A stretch of 28,253 nucleotides of DNA from CAYVTV01 sp964526475. Its GTDB lineage: Bacteria > Bacteroidota > Bacteroidia > Bacteroidales > GCA-2748055. The DNA is taken from the NCBI GenBank assembly GCA_964526475.1, contig CAZGKF010000041.1:1-28253 (forward strand), in the 5' to 3' direction. Position numbers and translations under genes: made by a program. Below, in pieces: positions 16,443 to 24,678 of the stretch. The notes beneath the pieces were generated by a model, which was given only the letters and a program-made list of their open reading frames with translations, did no database searches and had not been told where the DNA came from. The first letter of the stretch is position 1. The number at the start of each line of letters is the position of its first letter.

Positions 16443-18386
16443 TCAGGTGTAAGTGTTAATTTTTTGTATAAGTAACTTAATGTCAATTGGTTTAGTAACG
16501 TAATCTATACATCCTGTTTCAAGGCATTTGTTAATTTCATCCTGGCTCGAAAATGCTGTTTGAGCAATCACCGGAAGATCCTTACGAAATTTTCTTATCT
16601 CTGTTATTGCTTCAAAACCATTCATTACCGGCATTTTGATATCCATTAATACTATATCAATCTGAGGAATCTTCTTGCATAAGGCTACAGCTTCCTGGCC
16701 GTTAACTGCTCTTAATAATTGGATTTGTGTTTTATGAAGGACTGATTCAAGAAATTTGTAATTAACATCTTCATCTTCAGCGATAAGGATTATTTTATTT
16801 TTCCAGTTAATGTTTTTCAGATCATCGATTTCGTAAATCAATGATTCGTCTTCTTTTTCAGGAGTTTCAACTGGAATATCGAATTGAAAGAGGGATCCGT
16901 TATTTATCTCCGATTTAACCTTAATTTTCCCTCCCAGCATCTCAACAATATGTCGTGATATTGTTAAGCTGAACCCGTATTTTCCATATTTCTCAGGTGA
17001 GTTCTCTTCGATCTTGTTAAATCTTTTAAAAATATTTTTCTGTTCATCCTCGCTCATACCAATACCTGTATCGTTGACGAAAAATCTGAGATTTTTATCT
17101 GAAATTTTTAATCCAAACTCAATTACACCTTTTTCAGTATATTTCAGTGCATTGCTTAAAAGATTTGATAATACCTGCTGAAGCCTTCCCTGATCGGTAT
17201 AGATATTAAGCTCATGTATCCCTTCCGGCATACTCATTTCTATACGAATATTTGTTTTTCCTTCTTTAATACGTTTATTATCAAATTCAATATAAATCTC
17301 CTTCATTATCTGCAAAACAGGAAATAATGTTTTATTTACTTTAATCTGTCCTGTTTCAAATTTCGCGAGTTCATTAATGTCATCAATGAGTGATAAAAGA
17401 TAATTTGCCTTTCGTTTTATTATACTGGTATATTCCGCACGTAAATGCTTTTCAGGAGACTCCTGGTTAAGCAATTCAGTAAAACCCAAAATTGCATTCA
17501 TAGGGGTTCTGAGTTCATGAGAAAGATTGGTCAGAAAACTTGATTTAAAATAATCAGCCTTCTCAGCTTTTTCTTTCGATCTTATCAGTTCCCTATCCAT
17601 CTTTCTTTTCTCTGTGATATCTGTGATAGTCCCTCCTATAATACCTCCGGTTAGTTTATCTGCAACAAGTTTTACTGTTCTCTTTTCCTTATTATCAGTA
17701 AGTATCCTGAAATCAACCTCAAAAGCTTCATTATCTTTAATAAGTCTCTTTATATTCTTATCCAGAACTTCTTTATCATCCAGTTTTGTAATAATATCCT
17801 TCACTTTACTGAACTCTGTAACCAGGGAAGGACATTTAAATCCTAATACTTTATAAACCTGCTCATTTCCCCGAAAAAGATTTCTCTTAATATTAAGTTC
17901 CCATAGCCCGATATTCCCAATTTCAAGTATTTTTTTTGTTCTAATATTTAAACTTGTTATTCCGGATTCAGCAGTTTCATTTTGCTGATATCCATAAAAG
18001 CAGCATCCTAAAAAACTATTCCTTTCAGTGTAATTGAGTCTGAAGATGAGAATGTCTGTTAATTTCAATGGAGTATTTAATCCGGTTATTTTTACCCTTT
18101 CCTGCTTGAATCCGGAATTCTCAAATACCTGATTCATTGCTCCCTGTAACTTTTCTTTGTGTTCCTTTGAAATAAAACTAAATACAGGAATGTTAATTAC
18201 ATCTCTGTTTTTATTTCTTAGAGAAGAATTAAAACTACTGTTGTAATAACAAATTTTACCGTGCTTGTCAGTTAAAATAAGCGGAAACGGCATGAAATCT
18301 GTGAAATTGATAAAATCAGAAAATTTGATGGATTTCCCCTTTATCTTAATTTTAGTACTAATATTTTTCAGTTTTCTGTTTGTCAT
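16443..18386 (-). CDS. Hybrid histidine kinase (PAS-PAS-HisKA-HATPase-REC)
   Basis: With the ATG at 18386 this is 647 residues; the open frame extends three codons to a TTG. Two PAS-like domains come first (about 22-130, PLILTDKHGKICYYNSSF, and 150-262 ending GGTITDITEKRKMDREL). The HisKA domain has phospho-acceptor His290 in LSHELRTPMNAILGF. The HATPase domain has the N box NLLSNALKYT and G1 box NDTGIGM. The G2 region reads KYGFSLTISRHIVEMLGG, lacking the usual GxGLGL glycines. A receiver follows with Asp582 (LMDIKMP) and Lys632 (TKP). No membrane segment is visible, so it should be cytosolic. It lies 50 bases after a membrane sensor gene on the same strand, from which it may take its signal. 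Confidence 0.93.
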   Translation of the reverse strand: MTNRKLKNISTKIKIKGKSIKFSDFINFTDFMPFPLILTDKHGKICYYNSSFNSSLRNKNRDVINIPVFSFISKEHKEKLQGAMNQVFENSGFKQERVKITGLNTPLKLTDILIFRLNYTERNSFLGCCFYGYQQNETAESGITSLNIRTKKILEIGNIGLWELNIKRNLFRGNEQVYKVLGFKCPSLVTEFSKVKDIITKLDDKEVLDKNIKRLIKDNEAFEVDFRILTDNKEKRTVKLVADKLTGGIIGGTITDITEKRKMDRELIRSKEKAEKADYFKSSFLTNLSHELRTPMNAILGFTELLNQESPEKHLRAEYTSIIKRKANYLLSLIDDINELAKFETGQIKVNKTLFPVLQIMKEIYIEFDNKRIKEGKTNIRIEMSMPEGIHELNIYTDQGRLQQVLSNLLSNALKYTEKGVIEFGLKISDKNLRFFVNDTGIGMSEDEQKNIFKRFNKIEENSPEKYGKYGFSLTISRHIVEMLGGKIKVKSEINNGSLFQFDIPVETPEKEDESLIYEIDDLKNINWKNKIILIAEDEDVNYKFLESVLHKTQIQLLRAVNGQEAVALCKKIPQIDIVLMDIKMPVMNGFEAITEIRKFRKDLPVIAQTAFSSQDEINKCLETGCIDYVTKPIDIKLLIQKINTYT

Positions 18387-18436
18387 AAAAAGCAATCTAA
18401 TGATAAGGTATATCTGAAAAAACTACGATGACTTAA

Positions 18437-20701
18437 TTATACATGGCTAAAGAAAGCTGTATAGATAATCCTGCCATTTTGTTCTGTAGTAAGCATCCTG
18501 CTTCTAAAACTTTCCTTATTGCTACCATAGCCCGGTAAAACAATAATATCTGTATTTTCTTTCTTTGCTTTTGCAGGATCTGTGAGATCAATAAAAAAAT
18601 CCGGAAACGAGCCATTATCAACATCAAATATTCGTAAAGCAGGAAGACCTGAAACTTCTTTTTTCTTAAGTTTCCAGAATTTACAGGCGACATTATTCAA
18701 ATACACAATATGGCCGGAGTTATCAATGGAAATGATAAGTTCTTTTTGATTATCCAGTATTTTACCTGTAAGGGAAATTGTTTCTTCGGCTATCCGGTAT
18801 TTCTCAATCCACTTCTGTTCTTCTTCTTCCATTCGTCTTTCCATTTCTATATTGTTGAGTCTGAGTTTCTCTTCCTGCATCTTAAGCCTTTCAGTTTGCT
18901 TTCTGCTTTCTGTTTCCATTATTTTTTCATTGCTTATTTCATTGGAAAGAAAGACTACTTTATCGACCTCGCCATACATATTATTTACCACTGTGAAAGT
19001 TGACCTGAACCATTTTTCTTCATCATATTTTGTTTTTAGCCTTATTTGTCCCTGGTATGCATTACCTTTTATAACACCTTCCCATATTTCGTTAAAAGCC
19101 TCCAGATCCCTTCTGTCAAGAAAATCATATATTGTTTTAAGTTCAAGTTCTATTGCCGGAAATTTTAAGGTGTTAATGAACAATTCATTATTGTTGAGGA
19201 GTTTTCCATCTGGCGTAAATTCAGCTTTAAGATTCAACTTGTTAAGTGCTTCTATTTGTCCCTCAAAATCAAGACTCTGCTTTTTTTGTTCCGTCGTATC
19301 AATTGCAAGGAAAAGAATTTTTTCAACAGAGCCATCTTCTCTTCTGATACAGGTATATGTTGCCATAGTCCATAAATCCTGTCCCTGTTTTGTTATATAT
19401 TTCATATATCCCTCAAAATGCTTTCCCCCTTTACCCAAACTTTCCCAGATATTATTAAACCATTCCCTGTCTCTTTCATGAATAAATAATGAAATATGCT
19501 TGCCTTCAACTTCTCTGTTACCGGAAAATCCCATTTTTTTCAGGAATTTAGTATTTGCATAAATAAGAATTCCATTTGTGTCAAATTCAGCTCTTATCAT
19601 AGTATGATTAACCGAATCCGTAAAACTTATAAATTTTTCAGCTTGCTGTGCAGCACGTTCTTGTGTAGCTTTAAGTTCTTCCATATTCTGACGAACCATT
19701 TCTTCCTGAACAGAAAGTTCTTCAGCCTGCGCCCTGGTTTCTTTCAATAAAAGAGCAGTTCTTATACTATTCTTTATAGTGGAAATAGTAAGAGCAATAC
19801 TCCCGGCAACTTTCTCGCAAAAACTGATATGGAATTCCTCTATTTTTTTAAAAGAAGCAATCTCCAAAACCCCAAATATATTATCGCCGGCTAAAAGTGG
19901 CACTAGTAAAAGGTTTCCTGGATTAGCCTTACCTAATCCCGAGGTAATTAAAAGATAGGAATCGGGAATATTATTCATATAAATGGTTTTCTTTTCCAAT
20001 GCACAAGTTCCTATTAAGCCGGTACCCCATTCCAGCTTCTTATTTGGAAATTTGCGTCTGTCATATGCATAACACGCAAGCATCTCAAAATATTTGCCAC
20101 CTGAAGTGTTTTCCTCAATACTGAAGAACCCGCCTTGATTCGCATCTAAATATTTAACAAGGTTACTTAGCAACATGTATGCAAAATCTTCCATATTATC
20201 CCCTGGTTGGCGCAGCAATTCGCCAAACATGGCCAAACCTTCAGATATCCAGTTCCTTTGTTTATCCTCCTTTTTCCTTTGTTCCTCCTTCTCCCTGTTT
20301 TCCTGTAATATAGTTTTTAACTCATATAAAGATAAAATAAGATTACTTTCTGAATCACTGTCTGTCCATTCATTGAAATGACCTGTTTTTAATTTACCTA
20401 ATAAACCTATGGCTTTTTGATTGGCGATTTTTTCTTTTTCTATTATACTCGCCATTTCCCATTGCGTATGTCTGATTCTCAGATAAAAAAGATAGCCAAT
20501 AATCCCTGTAACTACAGGAAAAAAATCAATCAGGTACAGCAGAATATATTTGTTGTGAAAATCAACAATAAATGAAAAAGTGAAATTTCTTCCCGAAACA
20601 GAAAAAAGAACAATGTAAAATAAAACAAGAAAAATTATTCCTGTAAAAACTCCAAAAACCACATAATATGAAAACGGATTATTTTTATTCTTATCCATCA
20701 T
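18437..20701 (-). CDS. Membrane GAF/PAS multi-domain sensor without an output domain
   Basis: This 754-residue protein has two membrane helices (about 15-36 and 52-74), a GAF domain (about 160-310), a coiled coil (about 320-355) and a PAS domain (357-470). A second PAS-like domain (485-592), another highly charged coiled coil (596-645, MERRMEEEEQKW) and a last PAS (650-752) follow. The chain stops there: no HisKA, HATPase, GGDEF or methyl-accepting region is visible. Reading past the TAA stop in frame gives only about 18 codons, so this is not a simply broken fusion with the next gene. The hybrid kinase gene follows 50 bases later, so this may be its sensory partner. A TAAATTTG box lies 19 bases before the start. 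The signal is unknown. Confidence 0.85.
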   Translation of the reverse strand: MMDKNKNNPFSYYVVFGVFTGIIFLVLFYIVLFSVSGRNFTFSFIVDFHNKYILLYLIDFFPVVTGIIGYLFYLRIRHTQWEMASIIEKEKIANQKAIGLLGKLKTGHFNEWTDSDSESNLILSLYELKTILQENREKEEQRKKEDKQRNWISEGLAMFGELLRQPGDNMEDFAYMLLSNLVKYLDANQGGFFSIEENTSGGKYFEMLACYAYDRRKFPNKKLEWGTGLIGTCALEKKTIYMNNIPDSYLLITSGLGKANPGNLLLVPLLAGDNIFGVLEIASFKKIEEFHISFCEKVAGSIALTISTIKNSIRTALLLKETRAQAEELSVQEEMVRQNMEELKATQERAAQQAEKFISFTDSVNHTMIRAEFDTNGILIYANTKFLKKMGFSGNREVEGKHISLFIHERDREWFNNIWESLGKGGKHFEGYMKYITKQGQDLWTMATYTCIRREDGSVEKILFLAIDTTEQKKQSLDFEGQIEALNKLNLKAEFTPDGKLLNNNELFINTLKFPAIELELKTIYDFLDRRDLEAFNEIWEGVIKGNAYQGQIRLKTKYDEEKWFRSTFTVVNNMYGEVDKVVFLSNEISNEKIMETESRKQTERLKMQEEKLRLNNIEMERRMEEEEQKWIEKYRIAEETISLTGKILDNQKELIISIDNSGHIVYLNNVACKFWKLKKKEVSGLPALRIFDVDNGSFPDFFIDLTDPAKAKKENTDIIVLPGYGSNKESFRSRMLTTEQNGRIIYTAFFSHV

Positions 20702-20719
20702 ACTTTACTGGATTTTTTT

Positions 20720-20727
20720 CAAATTTA
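20720..20727 (-). promoter_or_regulatory. -7 promoter box for the GAF/PAS sensor gene
   Basis: Read on the minus strand this is TAAATTTG, an exact TAnnTTTG fit, 19 bases before the start codon. The dispersed repeat at 20737-20787 lies directly upstream of it. A proper -33 TTG at the right spacing is not obvious. Confidence 0.4.
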
Positions 20728-20736
20728 ATATTATTT

Positions 20737-20787
20737 ATTAAAGTTTCACAGATGCTCAACCTGTTAATAAATGAAAAAGAAAATTTA
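20737..20787. repeat. Dispersed 51-base repeat, copy 1
   Basis: This stretch matches 28203-28253 at 45 of 51 positions. The best-kept core is ATTAAAGTTTC(A/G)CAGATG then CTCAAC(C/T)TGTTAA. It lies in the divergent gap between the sensor gene and the receiver gene. On its left both copies have a TTCAAA(T/A)TTAATA-like stretch that holds a minus-strand TAnnTTTG box. The function is unknown; a shared regulatory site, a small element end or an RNA leader are possible. Confidence 0.7.
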
Positions 20788-20884
20788 AAGCAATATTTTT
20801 AATCTTTTTCCAGGGAGGGGGGATTCACGGAGGGTAGGTTATATGCTGTTAGCTAAAAAACAAAAATATACTTCATAAAATTTC

Positions 20885-20892
20885 TATCTTTG
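20885..20892 (+). promoter_or_regulatory. -7 promoter box for the receiver-domain gene
   Basis: TATCTTTG is an exact TAnnTTTG fit, 21 bases before the ATG, with a purine-rich AGGAAAAAG between them that may serve as a ribosome binding site. Confidence 0.5.
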
Positions 20893-20913
20893 ATTTTTTA
20901 GGAAAAAGATCAG

Positions 20914-21285
20914 ATGAGAAAATTAAAAATCCTTATAGTTGATGATACTTTCACTAATCGATTACTTTTAAGAGAACTGGTTAAATCCCTTGGGCATGAG
21001 TCAATTTTGGCCGAAAATGGTAAAGAAGCAATTGAATCTATTCAAAATGATCACTTTGATCTGGTATTACTGGATATTGAGATGCCTGTAATGAATGGTC
21101 TGGAAACGATAACTTATATCAGGAATAAATTACCTCAACCTAAAAATCTTATAACTGTTGTGGCACTTACAGCTCATAATCCAACATTGTTTTTCGAAGA
21201 TTTTAATAATGCCGGATTTGATGATCTCCTTACAAAACCTTATTCTCTTAATAAAATTATTGAAATAATAAATAATCTGGTTTAA
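20914..21285 (+). CDS. Stand-alone response-regulator receiver protein
   Basis: This 123-residue protein is one receiver domain with no output domain. The acidic pocket is Asp10-Asp11 (LIVDDT), the phospho-acceptor is Asp54 (LLDIEMPVMNG), the switch Thr is T86 (ALTAH) and the conserved Lys is K108 (LTKPYS). All active-site residues are present. CheY-like single receivers act by binding a partner or relaying phosphate. It is transcribed away from the hybrid kinase and GAF/PAS sensor genes, which are its natural candidate partners. One base separates it from the UPF0316 gene, so the two are probably co-transcribed. Confidence 0.92.
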   Translation: MRKLKILIVDDTFTNRLLLRELVKSLGHESILAENGKEAIESIQNDHFDLVLLDIEMPVMNGLETITYIRNKLPQPKNLITVVALTAHNPTLFFEDFNNAGFDDLLTKPYSLNKIIEIINNLV

Positions 21286-21286
21286 A

Positions 21287-21892
21287 ATGCTTTCAGAAGA
21301 ATTTTTACAGTCCGATTCATTCGTTTATATCGTCCTTCCACTGATGATTTTTTTAGCTAGAATAACTGATGTTTCCATTGGAACAATCAGAATTATATTT
21401 GTTTCAAGAGGGAATAAAATTATGGCACCCATCCTTGGATTTTTCGAAGTGCTTGTTTGGGTTTTTGCAATTACCCATATTATTCAGCATCTTAATAATA
21501 TTTATGCTTCAATTGCTTATGCAGCAGGGTTCGCAACAGGAAATTATGTTGGAATGATTATTGAAGAACGACTCGCTCTTGGAATTTCACTTATCAGAGT
21601 TATAACCAGGAAAGAAGCATCTGATGAACTTGTTGATTTAATGCATGAAAAAGGATATGGAACAACAGTTATCGATGCAAAAGGCAGAGATGCAGGTGTT
21701 AATGTACTTTATACAATAGTAAAAAGAAAGGAAATTGAAAATATAATTGGTTTGATACATAAGTATAACCCAAATGCTTTTTATACCATTGAAGATATCC
21801 GGTACGTAAGCCACCAAAATTATCCGCAGGTATCCAAAAACCGAAGGTTGAGAAGATTTTATCTTTTTGGAGGATGGAGGAAAGGTAAGTAA
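21287..21892 (+). CDS. UPF0316 membrane protein with DUF2179 domain
   Basis: This 201-residue protein has three membrane helices (about 12-31, 45-65 and 70-90) including the family's ARITDVSIGTIRIIFVSRG turn (about 24-42). A cytosolic DUF2179 domain follows (about 105-175, LMHEKGYGTTVIDAKGRDAGV), which in related YitT-type proteins folds like a small ligand-binding domain. The C terminus is strongly basic. No biochemical function is established for the family. It starts one base after the receiver gene, so it could be an effector or only a co-transcribed neighbour. Confidence 0.88.
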   Translation: MLSEEFLQSDSFVYIVLPLMIFLARITDVSIGTIRIIFVSRGNKIMAPILGFFEVLVWVFAITHIIQHLNNIYASIAYAAGFATGNYVGMIIEERLALGISLIRVITRKEASDELVDLMHEKGYGTTVIDAKGRDAGVNVLYTIVKRKEIENIIGLIHKYNPNAFYTIEDIRYVSHQNYPQVSKNRRLRRFYLFGGWRKGK

Positions 21893-21948
21893 ACAATTGC
21901 CCTAAAAAAAATATATTCATTACTCTATAACAGTAAATAAACAGAATC

Positions 21949-22974
21949 ATGAGAACCAGAGGTTTTGCAAGTGATAATAACTCAGGTGTTCATCCTGATA
22001 TTCTTAATGCGATGATCTCGGCAAATTCAGGACATACTGTGGGTTATGGCGATGACCCTTATACTGAGGAAGCAATAATACGTTTTAAAACAATTTTTGG
22101 GGAAGAAGCAGAGGTTTTCTTTGTATTTACAGGAACTGCAGCAAATGTCCTGGCTATTGATGCAATCACAAACCCGTTTCATGCAGTAATTTGCCCGGAA
22201 ACAGCTCACATCTACATTGACGAATGCGGTGCTCCTGAAAGATACTCAGGTTGTAAACTCTTACCTGTATCAACTCCCGATGGAAAATTAACTGTTAACC
22301 TTATAGAACAACACATGAAAGGTTTTGGATTTGAACATCATGTTCAACCGAGATTGATTTCTATTTCCCAATCTACTGAAATGGGTACAGTATATACATT
22401 CGATGAGCTATGCGAAATATCAGATTATGCTCATAAGCACAACTTATTTGTACATGTAGATGGAGCAAGAATAAGTAACGCTGCTGCTCACATGGACAGT
22501 GGTTTCAGAAAAATAACAAGAGATGCCGGAATGGATGTTCTTTCATTCGGAGGAACAAAAAATGGAATGATGTATGGTGAGGCAATTATATTTTTCAGAA
22601 AAGAACTGACAAACGATTTTAAGTACCGTAGAAAACAAAGTATGCAACTGGCTTCTAAAATGAGGTTTATTTCAGCACAGTTCCTTGCTTATCTTAACAA
22701 TAATCTGTGGCTAAAGAATGCCACACACGCAAACCGTATGGCTAAATTATTGCATGATGAGACTTCGAAGATACCTGGTATTAAAATAACCCAAAAAGTC
22801 GAGTCTAATGGAGTTTTTGCAATTATCCCTCCGGAAATTATTGCCGAATTGCAAAAAGAATTTTTCTTTTATATCTGGGACGAGAAAAAATCGGAAGTTA
22901 GATGGATGACCTCTTTTGATACAACGGAAGATGACATTCATGATTTCATATCCTTGCTAAAAAGCAAATTATAA
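21949..22974 (+). CDS. ltaE: Low-specificity L-threonine aldolase
   Basis: This 341-residue PLP enzyme cleaves threonine (and allo-threonine) to glycine and acetaldehyde. It has the fold-type I pattern: TGTAANVLAI (about 61-70) binding the cofactor phosphate region, His87 in ETAHIYIDECGAPE, Asp171 in VHVDGARISNAAA, and Lys204 in SFGGTKNGMMYGEA as the Schiff-base lysine. The length matches the family. It starts 56 bases after the UPF0316 gene with no clear promoter. It ends tail to tail with queA: the six bases TTATAA at 22969-22974 form the Leu-proximal stop region of both genes, one on each strand. Confidence 0.94.
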   Translation: MRTRGFASDNNSGVHPDILNAMISANSGHTVGYGDDPYTEEAIIRFKTIFGEEAEVFFVFTGTAANVLAIDAITNPFHAVICPETAHIYIDECGAPERYSGCKLLPVSTPDGKLTVNLIEQHMKGFGFEHHVQPRLISISQSTEMGTVYTFDELCEISDYAHKHNLFVHVDGARISNAAAHMDSGFRKITRDAGMDVLSFGGTKNGMMYGEAIIFFRKELTNDFKYRRKQSMQLASKMRFISAQFLAYLNNNLWLKNATHANRMAKLLHDETSKIPGIKITQKVESNGVFAIIPPEIIAELQKEFFFYIWDEKKSEVRWMTSFDTTEDDIHDFISLLKSKL

Positions 22975-24183
22975 TAAAATTGAACTGTCCCCGTAAGACA
23001 AAAATCTGTAATTATTACTTAATGCATAATGATAAATTTTTCTCCAGTCATCACCCGTATATGCAGCTATTAATAATAGAAGAGTGCTGTGAGGTTGATG
23101 AAAATTAGTAATAATACCATCTGTCATATGGAATCGGTATCCAGGGGTAATCATTATCCTTGTCGATGCTTTTAATTGTTCAAGATTATTCCTTTCAAGA
23201 TACGTGAGAATAGTTCTAAGTGCATCAATGCGCGATAATTCATCTTTTAATTTAAAATGTTCCCATTGGTCAAGGAAAAAAAGATCTTTTTCAATGCCTT
23301 GTCCACTGATTAGTTTAAGCGCAATCCAATAAACAGACTCTAATGTTCTTACAGAAGTGGTGCCCACTGCAATTATTTTTTTTTCTTTTCTTAAGATTTC
23401 CCTTATAAATTCAGTTGTTATATTGAAGTGCTCCGTATGCATACCATGCTTTAGTGCATTTCTTTCTTTTACTGGCAAAAATGTTCCTGCACCTATATGC
23501 AGAGTAATATAACTGATCTCAATACCTTTCTTCAGTAATCCCCCGAAAACAGATTCAGTGAAATGAAGTCCCGCCGTAGGAGCAGCAACTGATCCCTCGT
23601 ATTTCGAATAAATTGTCTGATATCTTTCTTTATCAGCATTTATTACCTTGCGTTTTAAATAGGGTGGAAGAGGAGTGATGCCCGAATGGCTCAATATTTC
23701 TGAAAAACAAACCGCCGGACAATCCCAGGAAAAAGAAATTAAACTGCAACCATTTTCAACTCCTTGTAATTCAGCTTTTAAGATAATCTTATAGTTCTCA
23801 AATAGAATCTGTTTCTTAAGATTACCTGTTTTCCATTTTTTTGCATTCCCAACAAGACATTTCCATACTGTCTTTTCTTTTGTCTGAAATGCAGTCATAT
23901 ACTCTGAAGGGCTAAAAGGCTCAAGTAGTAATATTTCTATTTGTGCACCGGTATCTTTCTGAAATAGCAATCTTGCCTGTATAACTTTCGTATTGTTGAA
24001 AACAAGATGATGCTGGCTTGTAAGTATCTCTGGCAATTCAATAAAGAATCGGGAATTTATATGTCCGTCACAATAAGTTAAAAGCCTGGAACGATCCCTT
24101 TCTTGCAAGGGATATTTGGCTATCTGCTCATCCGGAAGATCATAATAGTAATTCTCTATATCTAAAACTTCAGGGGTTTTCAT
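22969..24183 (-). CDS. queA: tRNA preQ1(34) S-adenosylmethionine ribosyltransferase-isomerase QueA
   Basis: This 404-residue enzyme moves the ribosyl part of S-adenosylmethionine onto preQ1 in tRNA, making epoxyqueuosine. Family signatures are YYYDLPDEQIAKYPLQERDRSRLL (about 12-35), FNNTKVIQARL (about 62-72), SVAAPTAGLHFTE, TLHIGAGTFLPVK and FHQPHSTLLLL near the end. It is somewhat longer than the common 340-360-residue form, as in many Bacteroidota. I chose the ATG at 24183 because the family start (MKTPEVLDIENYYYDLP) begins there and a promoter-like pair lies directly before it; the open frame continues to 24246. It shares its stop bases with ltaE. Confidence 0.95.
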   Translation of the reverse strand: MKTPEVLDIENYYYDLPDEQIAKYPLQERDRSRLLTYCDGHINSRFFIELPEILTSQHHLVFNNTKVIQARLLFQKDTGAQIEILLLEPFSPSEYMTAFQTKEKTVWKCLVGNAKKWKTGNLKKQILFENYKIILKAELQGVENGCSLISFSWDCPAVCFSEILSHSGITPLPPYLKRKVINADKERYQTIYSKYEGSVAAPTAGLHFTESVFGGLLKKGIEISYITLHIGAGTFLPVKERNALKHGMHTEHFNITTEFIREILRKEKKIIAVGTTSVRTLESVYWIALKLISGQGIEKDLFFLDQWEHFKLKDELSRIDALRTILTYLERNNLEQLKASTRIMITPGYRFHMTDGIITNFHQPHSTLLLLIAAYTGDDWRKIYHYALSNNYRFLSYGDSSILL

Positions 24184-24184
24184 T

Positions 24185-24212
24185 AAAAGGTAAAAATATT
24201 TATTTTTCCAAA
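24185..24212 (-). promoter_or_regulatory. Possible promoter for queA
   Basis: On the minus strand TTTG (24212-24209) is followed after 16 bases by TACCTTTT (24192-24185), one base off TAnnTTTG. The ATG follows after one base, so the leader would be very short or absent. The site supports the internal ATG at 24183 as the start. Confidence 0.35.
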
Positions 24213-24316
24213 TACTAAAATTGTTATGATAAATGTGAATTGCCAAATTTACTAATTTGCATTACTCACCCAATAATGTTTTTAATCAAAAATTAAGGCA
24301 AGTAAATCAGATTTCT

Positions 24317-24324
24317 TATCTTTG
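24317..24324 (+). promoter_or_regulatory. -7 promoter box for rnpB
   Basis: TATCTTTG fits the Bacteroidota -7 box exactly and ends five bases before the 5' end inferred from the RNase P terminal stem. No clear -33 TTTG is seen at the usual spacing. Confidence 0.5.
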
Positions 24325-24328
24325 CATA

Positions 24329-24654
24329 ACAGCAGACCGTTCCATCGTTCCGTGAAAATCGGAAAGGAAAGTCCGGGCAACAAAGGGCAATGCACTTCTG
24401 AAAAGAAGATATTCGCGAGGGTATAGAAGCAGGGAAGAAAATAACCGTCCCCTAAAAAGGGATAAGGGTGAGAAGGTGGGGTAAGAGCCCACCAGACCGG
24501 GAGGTGACTCCTGGTGCTGCCTGCCTTGCATGTTGCAAGACCAAATAAACCGGCGGTTATGGATAGCCCGTCCATTGCCGGAGGGTAGGTCGCTCAGATA
24601 AATGATGGAATTCTTCCTTTGGGAGAAACAGAACCTGGCTTACAGGTCTGCTGT
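24329..24654 (+). ncRNA. rnpB: RNase P RNA, bacterial type
   Basis: This is the RNA subunit of RNase P, the ribozyme that trims the 5' leader of tRNA precursors. The ends pair as the P1 stem: ACAGCAGACC (24329-24338) with GGTCTGCTGT (24645-24654). Conserved family blocks are present: GGAAAGTCCGGGC (about 24366-24380) in the first core region, GGTAAGAGCCCACC-like sequence near 24480-24493, GATAGCCCGTCC near 24562, and CTTACAGGTCTGCT at the 3' end. The overall length of about 326 bases fits. Protein frames that cross this stretch on either strand are shadows. It is read toward kdsA, which is on the opposite strand. Confidence 0.95.
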
Positions 24655-24661
24655 TTTTTTT
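24645..24661 (+). terminator. T-run terminator of rnpB
   Basis: The 3' arm of the P1 stem is followed at once by a run of eight T (24654-24661). This should end rnpB transcription and would keep it from running into the convergent kdsA gene, whose stop is at 24679. Confidence 0.6.
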
Positions 24662-24678
24662 CAGGATAGTTACAAATA

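Noticed and set aside
18387..18436. Sensor and hybrid kinase as one gene split by a stop codon
   Set aside because: Reading through the sensor's TAA meets another stop about 18 codons on and does not enter the kinase frame; both proteins have natural ends.
24184..24246. Longer N terminus for QueA
   Set aside because: The added residues do not resemble the family and cross a promoter-like pair; the family start is at 24183.
24282..24575. Two minus-strand open frames of 71-97 codons
   Set aside because: They lie wholly or mostly inside the RNase P RNA gene, whose paired ends and conserved core blocks explain the sequence.
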